From NCBI GenBank assembly GCA_020846135.1, contig JADLEK010000006.1:22926-86925 (forward strand): a DNA stretch of 64,000 nucleotides. Direction: 5' to 3'. Below, piece after piece: positions 42,933-52,333 of the stretch. The translations under genes were made by a program, and so were the position numbers. Source of the stretch: Gammaproteobacteria bacterium (GTDB lineage Bacteria; Pseudomonadota; Gammaproteobacteria; Competibacterales; Competibacteraceae). The notes under the pieces are model-generated. The model ran no database searches, had not been told where the DNA came from, and was given only the letters and a program-made list of their open reading frames with translations. The stretch's first letter is position 1, and every line of letters begins with the position of its first letter.

Positions 42933-44078
42933 ATGTCCACGCTGCCCTATCTGCCCTTTGCCCGCCCGACCCTGGATGAAGACACGATTAACGGCGTGAC
43001 TGAAGTCTTGCGTTCTGGCTGGATCACGACCGGGCCGCAAGTGAAAAAATTTGAGGCGGCGCTCTCTGTTTATTTAGGGGATCGACCCGTCCGGGTACTC
43101 AATTCGGCGACGGCGGCGCTAGAGGTTGCCTTGCAATTGTGTGGAATTGGCCCCGGTGATGAAGTGATTACTCCGGCGCAAACGTTCTTTGCTGCACCGA
43201 ACATGATCGCCAAGGTTGGAGCAAAGCCGGTCTTCGTCGATGTAGAACTGATCAGCCGCAATCTGGATTTTAATGCGGTCGAGCAAGCCATTACGCCACG
43301 CACCAAAGCGATTATGCCGACCCACTTTGGCGGATTGCCGGTAGACATGGATCGGTTGTACGCCATTGCCGGAAAATACGGACTACGGATGATTGAAGAC
43401 GCGGCGCTGGCGATGGGTTCGAGTTGGCGCGGGCGGCGGATTGGCAGTTTTGGCGACCTGACTGTATTCAGTTTTCATCCCAATAAAAACATGACCAGCA
43501 TTGAAGGCGGGGCGCTGGTCTTGGCGGATGAAGCCGAGGCGCTGGAAGTGGAAACCCTACGCTTTCATGGCATTACCCGCTTGCCCGATGGAACGCGGGA
43601 CGTGGCGTTTCCCGGCGGCAAGTTCAATCTGCCCGATGTCAACGCCCGCATTGGCCTGGGTCAATTAGCGCGACTGGAAGAGTTCAATCATCGTCGTCGT
43701 GAATTAGTAGCTGATTATTTCCGGTTGTTGCAGACTGACCCGCCGTGTCTGTTGCCCCATCCCGGTTATCCCGGCGATGAATCAGGCCATAGCTGGAATC
43801 TGTTTGCGCCGCTATTGCCGCTGGATCAGTTGCGGATTGACCGTTCACAATTCCGGGCCGCATTGGAAAGTCGTGGTATCGGTACCGGGATTTCCTATGA
43901 GGCGGCGCATTTGACCACGCTGTTTCGTGGCTATGGCCACCGCGACGGCGAGTTGCCTAATACCGAGCGGATCGCCCGTGAAACGGTGACATTGCCATTG
44001 TTTCCGACCATGACCCGCGCTGATGTTGAGCGGGTTTGTGCGACAGTTAATGAGGTATTAGCAGAGGCGAAACGATGA
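42933..44078 (+). CDS. arnB: UDP-4-amino-4-deoxy-L-arabinose aminotransferase
   Basis: ArnB makes UDP-Ara4N from the 4-keto sugar using glutamate and PLP. The 381-residue protein has the DegT/DnrJ aminotransferase fold with ITTGPQVKKFEAAL, ITPAQTFFAAPNMI and MIEDAALAMGSSW. The PLP lysine is in FSFHPNKNMTSIEGGALVL. The ATG at 42933 is chosen over an upstream in-frame start that lies inside the flippase gene. It overlaps arnC by 4 bases. Confidence 0.94.
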   Translation: MSTLPYLPFARPTLDEDTINGVTEVLRSGWITTGPQVKKFEAALSVYLGDRPVRVLNSATAALEVALQLCGIGPGDEVITPAQTFFAAPNMIAKVGAKPVFVDVELISRNLDFNAVEQAITPRTKAIMPTHFGGLPVDMDRLYAIAGKYGLRMIEDAALAMGSSWRGRRIGSFGDLTVFSFHPNKNMTSIEGGALVLADEAEALEVETLRFHGITRLPDGTRDVAFPGGKFNLPDVNARIGLGQLARLEEFNHRRRELVADYFRLLQTDPPCLLPHPGYPGDESGHSWNLFAPLLPLDQLRIDRSQFRAALESRGIGTGISYEAAHLTTLFRGYGHRDGELPNTERIARETVTLPLFPTMTRADVERVCATVNEVLAEAKR

Positions 44079-45073
44079 ATTCAGCCCTCCCCCCCGGCCC
44101 CTCTCCCACAGGTGGAGAGGGGAGTTTTAGCGATCCATTCCTGTCCGTAATCATTCCGGTTTACAACGAAGAAGCGATATTGCCGGCGCTGTTTTCCCGG
44201 CTTTATCCGGCGCTGGATGTGCTCAATATTGCTTATGAAGTTCTGTTTATTAACGATGGCAGTCGAGACCGTTCAGCGGCATTGCTGAAAGACCAGTTTC
44301 TGGCCCGGCCTGAGGTCACGCGAGTCATTCTGTTCAATGCCAATCACGGTCAGCATTTGGCGATTATGGCCGGCTTTGAGTATTGTCGAGGTGAGCGAGT
44401 CGTCACACTGGATGCTGATTTGCAGAATCCGCCAGAAGAGATCGGCAAACTGCTGACAGCGATGGATGGCGGTCATGATTATGTTGGCAGCATTCGCCAG
44501 ACCCGCGAGGATAGTCTGTGGCGGCATATCGCTTCAAAGCTGATGAACCGGCTGCGCGAGCGGATTACCCATATCAAAATGACGGATCAAGGCTGCATGT
44601 TGCGGGCTTATAGTCGCAGTATCGTCAAGGCGGTGGTTGCGACTCGTGAAGTCAGCACTTATATCCCGGCGCTGGCTTATACCTTTGCCGCCAATCCGAC
44701 CGAAGTGGTTGTTGAACACGCTGAACGGGTTGCCGGTGAATCCAAATATCCGCTATATAAGCTGATCCGGCTGAATTTCGATCTGGTGACCGGTTTTTCA
44801 TTGGCCCCATTACAAATGTTTTCACTAGCCGGCATTGCGCTGGCATTAGCTTCAGCGGGATTCGTGATCTTTCTCCTGATTCGCCGGATTCTGGTTGGCC
44901 CGGAAGCAGAAGGACTTTTTACCCTGTTTGCCATCAACTTCTTTTTGATGGGGATTCTGCTATTCGGTATTGGTCTGTTGGGCGAATATATTGGACGGAT
45001 TTATCAGCAGGTGCGCGAACGGCCGCGTTTTAATATCCAGGCCATTCTGGAACAGCGTGTCGAGGAAAATTAA
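44075..45073 (+). CDS. arnC: Undecaprenyl-phosphate 4-deoxy-4-formamido-L-arabinose transferase
   Basis: ArnC attaches Ara4FN to undecaprenyl phosphate on the cytoplasmic side. The 332-residue GT2 protein has SVIIPVYNEEAILPALF, FINDGSRDRSAALL, TLDADLQNPPEEIG and two C-terminal membrane helices. The N-terminus has an extra roughly 18-residue segment (NSALPPGPSPTGGEGSF) before the fold. It is encoded by a run of seven C and a perfect hairpin that looks like an inserted palindromic repeat. The start overlaps arnB (ATGA). The fold itself looks intact. Confidence 0.94.
   Translation: MNSALPPGPSPTGGEGSFSDPFLSVIIPVYNEEAILPALFSRLYPALDVLNIAYEVLFINDGSRDRSAALLKDQFLARPEVTRVILFNANHGQHLAIMAGFEYCRGERVVTLDADLQNPPEEIGKLLTAMDGGHDYVGSIRQTREDSLWRHIASKLMNRLRERITHIKMTDQGCMLRAYSRSIVKAVVATREVSTYIPALAYTFAANPTEVVVEHAERVAGESKYPLYKLIRLNFDLVTGFSLAPLQMFSLAGIALALASAGFVIFLLIRRILVGPEAEGLFTLFAINFFLMGILLFGIGLLGEYIGRIYQQVRERPRFNIQAILEQRVEEN
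44089..44122 (+). repeat. C7 tract and 9-base palindrome inside the arnC 5' end
   Basis: Seven C lie at 44089-44095. The stem CCCCTCTCC/GGAGAGGGG (44098-44106 and 44114-44122) surrounds a 7-base loop. The element is in frame and encodes PPGPSPTGGEG. It resembles the palindrome after sucD (25073-25107). Confidence 0.8.
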
Positions 45074-45078
45074 AACCT

Positions 45079-46005
45079 ATGACCCGTGCGGTTGTTTTTG
45101 CCTATCACAATGTTGGGGTGCGTTGCCTTAAAGTGCTGCTGGCGCAAGGCGTTGATATAGCCCTGATTTTCACCCATGACGATAACCCTGCCGAGCAAAT
45201 CTGGTTTGACAGGGTTGCTGCGCTTGCCACTGATTATGGTATTCCCGCCATTACTCCTGATGATCCTAATACGCCGGAACTATTACAGCAAATTCGTGAT
45301 TTAAAGCCTGATTTTCTGTTCTCATTTTATTACCGGAAAATGCTGTCGCTGGAATTGCTAGCAATAGCGCCGCAGGGTGCATTAAATATGCACGGTTCGT
45401 TATTGCCGAAATATCGGGGTCGGGTTCCAGTGAATTGGGCGATCATTCATGGCGAGACTGAAACCGGAGCAACCCTGCATTACATGGTTGAAAAGCCGGA
45501 TGCCGGCGATACGGTCGGTCAGACCGCAGTGCCGATTTTGCCGGACGATATGGCAGGCGAGGTTTTCAATAAAGTAACTCTCGCGGCTGAACTCACTTTA
45601 CACCGCATTTTACCCGCCTTAATCACCGGCAATGCGCCGCGCATTGTTCAGGATTTAAGCCAAGGCAGTTATTTCACCGGGCGTAAGCCGGAAGATGGCC
45701 GTATTGACTGGAACTGGCCGGTCCAGCGGATTCATAACCTGGTGCGGGCGGTCGCTCCACCGTATCCCGGCGCATTTACCACTGTCAATGGTCGTTTAGT
45801 GCGGATTCTGCGGAGCCGGATTATTGAATTAAATATGCAAACAAGAATAGCGCCACAACTTGAACTCATTGACGGTCACTTGATAGCTCATTGCGTCGGT
45901 GGCGGCTTATTGCAAATTCTGGCGCTGGATATAGCTGGCTCTTTGGTAATCCCCGCAGAATTAGCCGATTTGATTGGCCCAAGTCCGTGGCAGTTGGGCG
46001 ATTAA
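45079..46005 (+). CDS. UDP-Ara4N formyltransferase, stand-alone N-terminal half of ArnA
   Basis: This 308-residue protein matches only the formyltransferase half of E. coli ArnA, which formylates UDP-Ara4N with 10-formyl-tetrahydrofolate. The catalytic Asn and His are in ALNMHGSLLPKYRGRVP and the Asp is in KPDAGDTVGQ. The C-terminal OB-like subdomain is shortened relative to ribosomal Fmt proteins. It lies between arnC and the dehydrogenase half gene. In E. coli one 660-residue protein does both jobs, so the split is notable. Third codon positions are more AT-rich than in the surrounding core genes. Confidence 0.92.
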   Translation: MTRAVVFAYHNVGVRCLKVLLAQGVDIALIFTHDDNPAEQIWFDRVAALATDYGIPAITPDDPNTPELLQQIRDLKPDFLFSFYYRKMLSLELLAIAPQGALNMHGSLLPKYRGRVPVNWAIIHGETETGATLHYMVEKPDAGDTVGQTAVPILPDDMAGEVFNKVTLAAELTLHRILPALITGNAPRIVQDLSQGSYFTGRKPEDGRIDWNWPVQRIHNLVRAVAPPYPGAFTTVNGRLVRILRSRIIELNMQTRIAPQLELIDGHLIAHCVGGGLLQILALDIAGSLVIPAELADLIGPSPWQLGD

Positions 46006-46038
46006 ATCCATAAATCCTTTAATGGAATCCTTCCCGCA

Positions 46039-47082
46039 ATGAAAAAAATCCTGATTCTTGGCGTCAATGGCTTTATTGGTCATCATCTGTCCAACCGCAT
46101 TCTGGCTGATACCGACTGGGAAATTTACGGTATGGACATGCAGGATGATCGCATTCGCGATTTAATCGGTTATCCGCGTTTTCATTTCTTTGAAGGCGAT
46201 ATCACCATCAATCGGGAGTGGATTGAATACCATGTCAAGAAGTGCGATGTGGTATTACCTCTGGTTGCGATCGCCACGCCTGCGACTTATGTGCGCGAAC
46301 CATTGCGGGTGTTTGAGCTGGATTTTGAGGCCAATCTGCCCATCGTCCGCTCCTGCGTTAAGTACCAAAAACGCCTGGTTTTTCCTTCGACTTCCGAAGT
46401 CTATGGCATGTGCGCTGACGCGGAATTTGATCCAGAAAACTCGCCGCTGGTTTATGGGCCGATTAACAAGCCACGCTGGATTTATGCCTGCTCGAAACAA
46501 ATGATGGATCGGGTCATTTCGGCCTATGGCATGGAACAGGGCTTGGATTTTACCCTGTTCCGGCCGTTTAACTGGATTGGCGCTGGACTGGATTCGATTA
46601 ACACACCGAAAGAGGGCAGTTCGCGAGTTATTACTCAGTTCCTTGGTCAGATTGCCCGAGGTGAACCGATTAAGTTGGTAGATGGCGGCGAACAGCGCCG
46701 CTCATTTACCTATGTTGATGACGGCATTGCCGCCTTGATCAAGATTATCGCCAATGCGGACGGTATCACTACGGGCAAGATTTACAACATCGGTAATCCG
46801 CGCAATAACCTGTCGGTGCGGGAACTCGCCGTGCGAATGCTGGAACTGGCGGCGGAATATCCTGAATACCGTGATAATGCGGCGAGGGTTAAATTGATTG
46901 AAACGACTTCACTGGATTATTACGGCAAGGGTTATCAGGATGTACAACAACGGGTGCCAAAAATTGCCAATACCTGCGCCGATCTGGACTGGCAGCCGAC
47001 GGTTAAGATGGATGACGCGCTGCGGCGGATTTTTGAAGCCTACCGCGCTCATGTCGCCGAAGCCGGCTATCTGGTGGACTGA
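46039..47082 (+). CDS. UDP-glucuronate decarboxylase (4-keto-pentose forming), stand-alone C-terminal half of ArnA
   Basis: This 347-residue NAD-dependent SDR-type enzyme oxidises and decarboxylates UDP-glucuronic acid to UDP-4-keto-pentose, the first committed step. It shows LGVNGFIGHHLSNRI, FPSTSEVYGMC, YACSKQMMDRVI (Tyr and Lys) and RRSFTYVDDGIAALI with the substrate-binding Arg. It corresponds to residues of about 315-660 of E. coli ArnA. It is separated from the formyltransferase gene by 33 bases and ends 2 bases before arnD. Confidence 0.93.
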   Translation: MKKILILGVNGFIGHHLSNRILADTDWEIYGMDMQDDRIRDLIGYPRFHFFEGDITINREWIEYHVKKCDVVLPLVAIATPATYVREPLRVFELDFEANLPIVRSCVKYQKRLVFPSTSEVYGMCADAEFDPENSPLVYGPINKPRWIYACSKQMMDRVISAYGMEQGLDFTLFRPFNWIGAGLDSINTPKEGSSRVITQFLGQIARGEPIKLVDGGEQRRSFTYVDDGIAALIKIIANADGITTGKIYNIGNPRNNLSVRELAVRMLELAAEYPEYRDNAARVKLIETTSLDYYGKGYQDVQQRVPKIANTCADLDWQPTVKMDDALRRIFEAYRAHVAEAGYLVD

Positions 47083-47084
47083 AG

Positions 47085-48002
47085 ATGTCAGCGCCGTTGA
47101 TTGCGCTCAAGGTCGATGTTGATACCCTGCGCGGGACGCTGGAAGGTGTGCCGCGACTGCTGGAACTGTTCCGCCAGAAACAAACCGATGCGACCTTTTT
47201 ATTCAGCCTTGGTCCCGATCATACTGGCTGGGCGATTCGGCGAGTCTTCCGGCGCGGATTTCTAGGCAAGGTCAAACGCACCTCGGTGATTGAACATTAC
47301 GGGTTGAAAACCCTACTGTACGGAACGCTGTTGCCCAGCCCGGATATTGGCCGACGGGCGGGCGATATCATGCGGCAGGTGCGCGATGCCGGGTTTGAAA
47401 CCGGGATTCATTGCTGGGATCATGTGCTTTGGCAGGATCAGGTCGCCAGGGCCGATGCAAAATGGACTGATCAGCAAATGCGCAAAGCGGCGGATCGTTA
47501 TGCGGAGATTTTTGGCGAACCGGCTATTGTGCATGGCGCAGCGGGCTGGCAAATGAATGATCACGCGCTGCGGATGACGGGCGAACTCGGCTTTCACTGG
47601 TGTTCTGATGCGCGGGGAACACATCCTTTTTTACCGGCGATTGATGGTGAAGCGCTTCACGTTCCGCAATTACCGACCACTTTGCCAACTCTCGATGAAC
47701 TCATTGGCATTGATGGCATTACTACGGAAAATGTCGCGGATCGGATGCTGGAGCTGACTAAAATTCCGCCTGCAACCGGCCATGTCTTCACCCTTCATGC
47801 CGAACTGGAAGGGATGAAATTTTTACCGATTCTCGACCGCTTGTTGACCGGTTGGCGCAGTCAGGACTATGACTTGGGCGGATTAAGAACACTGGCCAAA
47901 ACGATGGACTTCAACACCTTGCCCCGGCATGAAGTCATTAATGGGACTGTGCCGGGACGCAGTGGAAAATTGCTGGTTCAGGGGGGAGTGATCCCACTTT
48001 AA
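47085..48002 (+). CDS. arnD: 4-deoxy-4-formamido-L-arabinose-phosphoundecaprenol deformylase
   Basis: ArnD removes the formyl group from undecaprenyl phosphate-Ara4FN before flipping. The 305-residue polysaccharide-deacetylase-fold protein has the metal ligands in ALKVDVDTLRGT and GFETGIHCWDHVLWQ, plus AAGWQMNDHALRM and HAELEGMKFLP. It is the last gene of the operon. Its end overlaps the 3' end of the convergent fadJ gene by 4 bases. Confidence 0.95.
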   Translation: MSAPLIALKVDVDTLRGTLEGVPRLLELFRQKQTDATFLFSLGPDHTGWAIRRVFRRGFLGKVKRTSVIEHYGLKTLLYGTLLPSPDIGRRAGDIMRQVRDAGFETGIHCWDHVLWQDQVARADAKWTDQQMRKAADRYAEIFGEPAIVHGAAGWQMNDHALRMTGELGFHWCSDARGTHPFLPAIDGEALHVPQLPTTLPTLDELIGIDGITTENVADRMLELTKIPPATGHVFTLHAELEGMKFLPILDRLLTGWRSQDYDLGGLRTLAKTMDFNTLPRHEVINGTVPGRSGKLLVQGGVIPL

Positions 48003-50170
48003 TCAGGATGGAACCCTCGTCCATCCGTGGCCATCCGCGCCAGCAACTCCGCCGGCGCGAACCGTTCGCCCAATCGTTGCCGGTATCGCTCCAGTTTCTC
48101 AGCCAGCGTTGGAATACCGAGCGCATTGGCATAGCGGAACGGGCCACCCAGAAACGGCGGGAAGCCAATCCCGAAGATTGCGCCAATATCGCCATCGCGG
48201 GGACTGCGAATCACACCCTCATCCCAACACCGCGCCGCTTCATTGAGCATCGCTAGTATGCACCGCTCCACGATCTCATTAGCCTCCACGACTTTGTCAC
48301 CGGTCACGCCCAGCACCGGATAGACGGTTTTATCCACCGGCTTTTCGCCCGGTTTCACGCCCTCGTAAAGGTAAAAACCCTTTTTGCTCTTGCGCCCATA
48401 GCGGCCATCCGCCAGCAGCTTATCGGCCACGCCCGCCGGTTTCATGCGCTCGCCAAACGCGGTACACAGAATTGGCCCAACCTTGGAGCCGACATCAATG
48501 CCGACTTCATCCAGCAAGGCGAACGGGCCAATCGGGAAACCAAATTGCATCAACGCCCGATCAATCGCGTCAATCGCCACGCCTTCACTCAGCAGATAAC
48601 CGGCTTCATTCAGATACGGGGCGAGAATGCGATTGACATAGAACCCGGCGCAGTCCTGCACCACGATCACGGTTTTGCCCTGATTGCGGCCTAACTTGAC
48701 AGCGGTCGCAATCACTTCCGGTGCGGTTTTTGAGGTCGCAATAATCTCCAGCAGCGGCATTTTCTCTACTGGCGAGAAGTAGTGCATCCCGATCACATTT
48801 TCCGGGCGCTGCGCTGCCTCAGCGATCTGGGCAATTGGCAGCGACGAGGTGTTGGTGGCGAAAATAGTGGTCGGCGAACAGTGCGCCTCGACTTCGCCGA
48901 GCAACCGCTGTTTAAGCGCCAGATCTTCAAACACCGCTTCAATCACCACATCCACATTCTGAAAACCGGAGAAATCCAGGGTCGGCGTGACCCGCCGCTG
49001 TTCCTGTCCCGCCTCGAACGCGGTGATTGAGCGCCGATGCAGGCGTTTCTGAATCAGCCGGTCGATATACGCCAGCCCGCGATTCAATCCGGCGACGTCC
49101 TGATCTTTCAACCGCACCGGCAGTTGCGCCTTGCTGGCGCTGACGTAGCTAATCCCGGCACCCATCAGCCCCGCGCCCAGGACTGCAATTTTCCGCACCG
49201 GGCGCGGTTGCACTGTGGGATCGGCCACGCCGCTGTCTTTCTTCAACGCCATGGTGGCAAAGTAGATGTTCATTAACTGCCGGGCTTGCGGAGCCATCGC
49301 CAGCTCGCCAAACCCGACCGCTTCCGCCTCCAGCCCTTTTTTGAAACCGTGATTAGCCCCGGTTTCCACACAATCAATAATCCGCAACGGCGCAGGATAG
49401 TGGCCTTTGGTTTTGCCCAACGCTTGCTCGCGGGCTTTCTGGAACAGTACCCGCCGCCCCAGTGGATTATCTTCCAGCGCCAGTTTGGTCAGGCCCTTGA
49501 GCGAAAACAGGCTACCGGTCTGACGGGGCGCAGCGCGGGAATGCTGGAGCTTTTTCACCAGCGTCATCGCCGCTTGCAGCAAGATCGGCGCGGGCGCGAC
49601 ATCGTCCACCAGACCCATCCGCCGCGCCTTCTGGGCGTTGAGATGCTTGCCGGTCAGCATTAGGCCGAGCGCGGCAGGAATGCCGATCAAGCGGGGCAGC
49701 CGTTGCGTCCCACCACTACCCGGTAACAGGCCCAGCATCACTTCCGGCAGACCCAGCGTCGTCTTCGGGCTGTCAGTGCAAACCCGGCCCTGACAGGCCA
49801 GCGCCAGTTCCAATCCGCCGCCCAGGCAGGCGCCGTCAATTGCCGCGACTACGGGTGCCTTGAAGTTCTCCAGTCGGTCGAAAAAGCGTTGCCCGACCAG
49901 GGAAAGTTCAGTGGCCTCGGCAGCAGTCCGGCAGGCTTGCAGCATCACGATGTCAGCCCCAGCGATGAACGAGCCGGGCTTGCCGCTGATCAGCACCACG
50001 CCTTGCACATTGGCATTCTGTTCCAGGCGATCCAGCAAGGCGTGAGCCTCGCTGACGAACTCCGCTTTGAGGGTATTCTGGCTCTCGCCGGGAACATTGA
50101 TTGTCACGACGGCGATGCCATCTTCGCGCACTGCCGGGTGAAAAACGGTGAACTTCGTTTCAATGGTCAT
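47999..50170 (-). CDS. fadJ: Fatty acid oxidation multifunctional enzyme (enoyl-CoA hydratase / 3-hydroxyacyl-CoA dehydrogenase)
   Basis: FadJ hydrates enoyl-CoA and oxidises 3-hydroxyacyl-CoA. The 723-residue protein has the crotonase domain (SGKPGSFIAGADIVML, AIDGACLGGGLELALACQGR, LPEVMLGLLPGSGGTQRLPR). The dehydrogenase with VLGAGLMGAGISYV and GMHYFSPVEKMPLLEII follows. It is downstream of fadI with 12 bases between, the E. coli fadIJ order. Confidence 0.95.
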   Translation of the reverse strand: MTIETKFTVFHPAVREDGIAVVTINVPGESQNTLKAEFVSEAHALLDRLEQNANVQGVVLISGKPGSFIAGADIVMLQACRTAAEATELSLVGQRFFDRLENFKAPVVAAIDGACLGGGLELALACQGRVCTDSPKTTLGLPEVMLGLLPGSGGTQRLPRLIGIPAALGLMLTGKHLNAQKARRMGLVDDVAPAPILLQAAMTLVKKLQHSRAAPRQTGSLFSLKGLTKLALEDNPLGRRVLFQKAREQALGKTKGHYPAPLRIIDCVETGANHGFKKGLEAEAVGFGELAMAPQARQLMNIYFATMALKKDSGVADPTVQPRPVRKIAVLGAGLMGAGISYVSASKAQLPVRLKDQDVAGLNRGLAYIDRLIQKRLHRRSITAFEAGQEQRRVTPTLDFSGFQNVDVVIEAVFEDLALKQRLLGEVEAHCSPTTIFATNTSSLPIAQIAEAAQRPENVIGMHYFSPVEKMPLLEIIATSKTAPEVIATAVKLGRNQGKTVIVVQDCAGFYVNRILAPYLNEAGYLLSEGVAIDAIDRALMQFGFPIGPFALLDEVGIDVGSKVGPILCTAFGERMKPAGVADKLLADGRYGRKSKKGFYLYEGVKPGEKPVDKTVYPVLGVTGDKVVEANEIVERCILAMLNEAARCWDEGVIRSPRDGDIGAIFGIGFPPFLGGPFRYANALGIPTLAEKLERYRQRLGERFAPAELLARMATDGRGFHPD

Positions 50171-50182
50171 GGGTACGCCCTC

Positions 50183-51490
50183 TCACGCCGCTTCCAGAAT
50201 CATCGCTGCGCCCAATCCGCCCGCCGCGCAAGCGGTGGCCAGTCCCAACCCGCCGCCGCGTCGCCGCAACTCGTTAAGGGTCTGCATGATCATTCGTCCG
50301 CCGGTCGCCGCAAACGGATGACCGTAAGCCAGCGATCCACCCAGCACATTGACCTTGTCCATATCGACTTCGCCAATCGGTTCATCCCGGCCCAGTTGCT
50401 CACGGGCGAATTGCCGCGACGGCCAGTTCCTGAAATTAGCCAGAGTTTGCGCAGCAAAGGCTTCGTGAATATCGATCAGCGCCAGATCGGCTAACTTGAT
50501 TCCGGCCCGATCCAGCGCAATCGGCGTGGCGTAGGACGGCCCCATCAGCCCATCATTGAACGGGTCCAGCGCGGCGAACGCATAGGAACGGATGAAGCCC
50601 AGCGGTTCAAACCCCAGTTGCCGGGCGCGTTGTTCCTTCATCAGGATCAGCGAAGACGCGCCATCGGTCAGCGGGGTGGAATTGGCGGCGGTGACGGTGC
50701 CGTGCTTGCGGTCAAAAGCGGGCCGCAGTTTCGCCAGTTGCTCGAGGTTGGAATCGCCCCGGATGTTGTTATCGCGCTCCAACCCCTCCTTGAACGGCGG
50801 AATGAAGGCGCGCATCACTTCGCCCGCCAGTTTGCCCTCGTCCCAGGCCCGTTGGGCGAGCTGGTGCGAACGCAGGGTAAAGCGATCCTGCTCTTCGCGG
50901 CTGATGCCGTGGTTCTTGGCCATCTGTTCGGCGATGTCGCCCATGCCCAGATGGGTCGAGTAATCCTTGATCGCCGGCGATACCGGAATCAGGTCGGCGG
51001 GCCGGATCGCCTTGAACAGCGCCAGTTTTTCACTAAGGGATTTGGCCTTGCTGGAATGAATCAGCGCTCGCGACAGCTTTTTCGAGGTCTGAATCGGCAG
51101 CACTGAGGTGGAATCACAGCCGCCCGCCAAGCCAATTTCAATTTCGCCCAGCAAAATCGCCTGGGCAATCTCCACCACCGATTGGAAGCTGGTCGCGCAG
51201 GCGCGGGTCACGGTATAGGCATCGGTGCGCGGATTCATCCCCGCACCGAGCAGCACTTCGCGGGCGACATTCGGCGCTTCGGGAATCAGCCCGACGCAGC
51301 CATAAACCATCCGCTCGATCAGCGCCGGATCGAGGCTGATCCGGCTGAGCAGTTCATTAGTGACCAGTACGCCGAGATCAATAGCGTTGAGATCTTTGTA
51401 AGCGCTGAGTTGCCGGGCGAACGGGGTCCGCAAGCCGGCAACAATGGCGACGCGCGCGCCGGGGGTATTCATCGAATGGACGGTAGCCAC
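50183..51490 (-). CDS. fadI: 3-ketoacyl-CoA thiolase
   Basis: FadI cleaves 3-ketoacyl-CoA with CoA. The 435-residue thiolase has the nucleophilic Cys in [14 protein letters not shown], the His in [13 protein letters not shown] and [11 protein letters not shown], and the second Cys in [16 protein letters not shown]. The start is a GTG at 51490 with AGGAG 6 bases upstream. It forms an operon with fadJ. Together with phaC and the acyl-CoA dehydrogenase it links beta-oxidation to PHA supply, though no direct regulation is visible. Confidence 0.95.
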   Translation of the reverse strand: MATVHSMNTPGARVAIVAGLRTPFARQLSAYKDLNAIDLGVLVTNELLSRISLDPALIERMVYGCVGLIPEAPNVAREVLLGAGMNPRTDAYTVTRACATSFQSVVEIAQAILLGEIEIGLAGGCDSTSVLPIQTSKKLSRALIHSSKAKSLSEKLALFKAIRPADLIPVSPAIKDYSTHLGMGDIAEQMAKNHGISREEQDRFTLRSHQLAQRAWDEGKLAGEVMRAFIPPFKEGLERDNNIRGDSNLEQLAKLRPAFDRKHGTVTAANSTPLTDGASSLILMKEQRARQLGFEPLGFIRSYAFAALDPFNDGLMGPSYATPIALDRAGIKLADLALIDIHEAFAAQTLANFRNWPSRQFAREQLGRDEPIGEVDMDKVNVLGGSLAYGHPFAATGGRMIMQTLNELRRRGGGLGLATACAAGGLGAAMILEAA

Positions 51491-51606
51491 GCAGTTCTCC
51501 TCCAGGTTCGGGGAGCGGGCGAAAACCCGCAGTGTGGCTGTATTTCATCAAAGATTTTAAGGATTTGCTTGTACGATATGGCGATGCGATCCATTCACGC
51601 TGAGGG

Positions 51607-52215
51607 CTAAACCGACCGGCTACTGGCCCGACGAAACGCCTCGCGCATCTCATCGAAGGTTCGCGCTACCGGGAATTGCGGAAATTCATCGATGACATTC
51701 TGGGGCGGGCGGAACAGGATGCCGGCCTCGGCTTCAGCCAGCATCGCGGTATCGTTGTAGGAATCGCCGGCGGCGATCACCCGGAAGTTGAGCGCATGAA
51801 ACGCCCGCACCGCCTCACGCTTAGAATCAGCCTGACGCAGGGTATAACCCACCACCCGATCATCGGCCACCTCCAGCCGGTGGCAGAACAGCGCCGGCCA
51901 GCCCAGTTGCCGCATTAGCGGCATGGCGAATTCATAATAGGTATCCGACAGGATCACCACCTGAAACCGTTCGCGCAGCCAGTCCAGAAACTCGCGAGCG
52001 CCCTCCAGCGGCCCCATCCCAGCGATCACCCGCTGAATATCGGACAGTTTTAGGCCATGCTGATCCAGCAGCGCCAGCCGCCCTCGCATCAACTCATCGT
52101 AGTCAGGTACATCGCGGGTGGTCAACCGCAGCGCCGTAATCCCGGTGCGTTCGGCGACATTGATCCAGATTTCCGGAACCAGAACTCCTTCCAGGTCGAG
52201 GCAGGCAAGCTCCAT
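51607..52215 (-). CDS. thrH: Phosphoserine phosphatase / homoserine phosphotransferase ThrH
   Basis: ThrH is a HAD-family enzyme that dephosphorylates phosphoserine and can transfer the phosphate to homoserine. The 202-residue protein has [16 protein letters not shown] (nucleophile Asp in the DLEG variant motif), [16 protein letters not shown], and [21 protein letters not shown]. Its length matches ThrH of Pseudomonas. The ATG at 52215 has AGGAG 8 bases upstream. With serA and serC in the same window it could complete the serine pathway. Confidence 0.93.
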   Translation of the reverse strand: MELACLDLEGVLVPEIWINVAERTGITALRLTTRDVPDYDELMRGRLALLDQHGLKLSDIQRVIAGMGPLEGAREFLDWLRERFQVVILSDTYYEFAMPLMRQLGWPALFCHRLEVADDRVVGYTLRQADSKREAVRAFHALNFRVIAAGDSYNDTAMLAEAEAGILFRPPQNVIDEFPQFPVARTFDEMREAFRRASSRSV

Positions 52216-52333
52216 CAAAGTTCTCCTGTGGGCAGCCGCATCGAGTATGCGGCAGGTGTAGATAGCCGTGATCGTTGTTAGTAAAAAGCCAGTGGCGACG
52301 CTAACCGGTTTGCCGCCCGCGCGGCAGTCCCGA

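Noticed and set aside
44000..47100. Calling the AT-richer part of the arn operon a genomic island
   Set aside because: No integrase, attachment site or flanking repeat was seen. Composition alone is weak evidence and was not computed.
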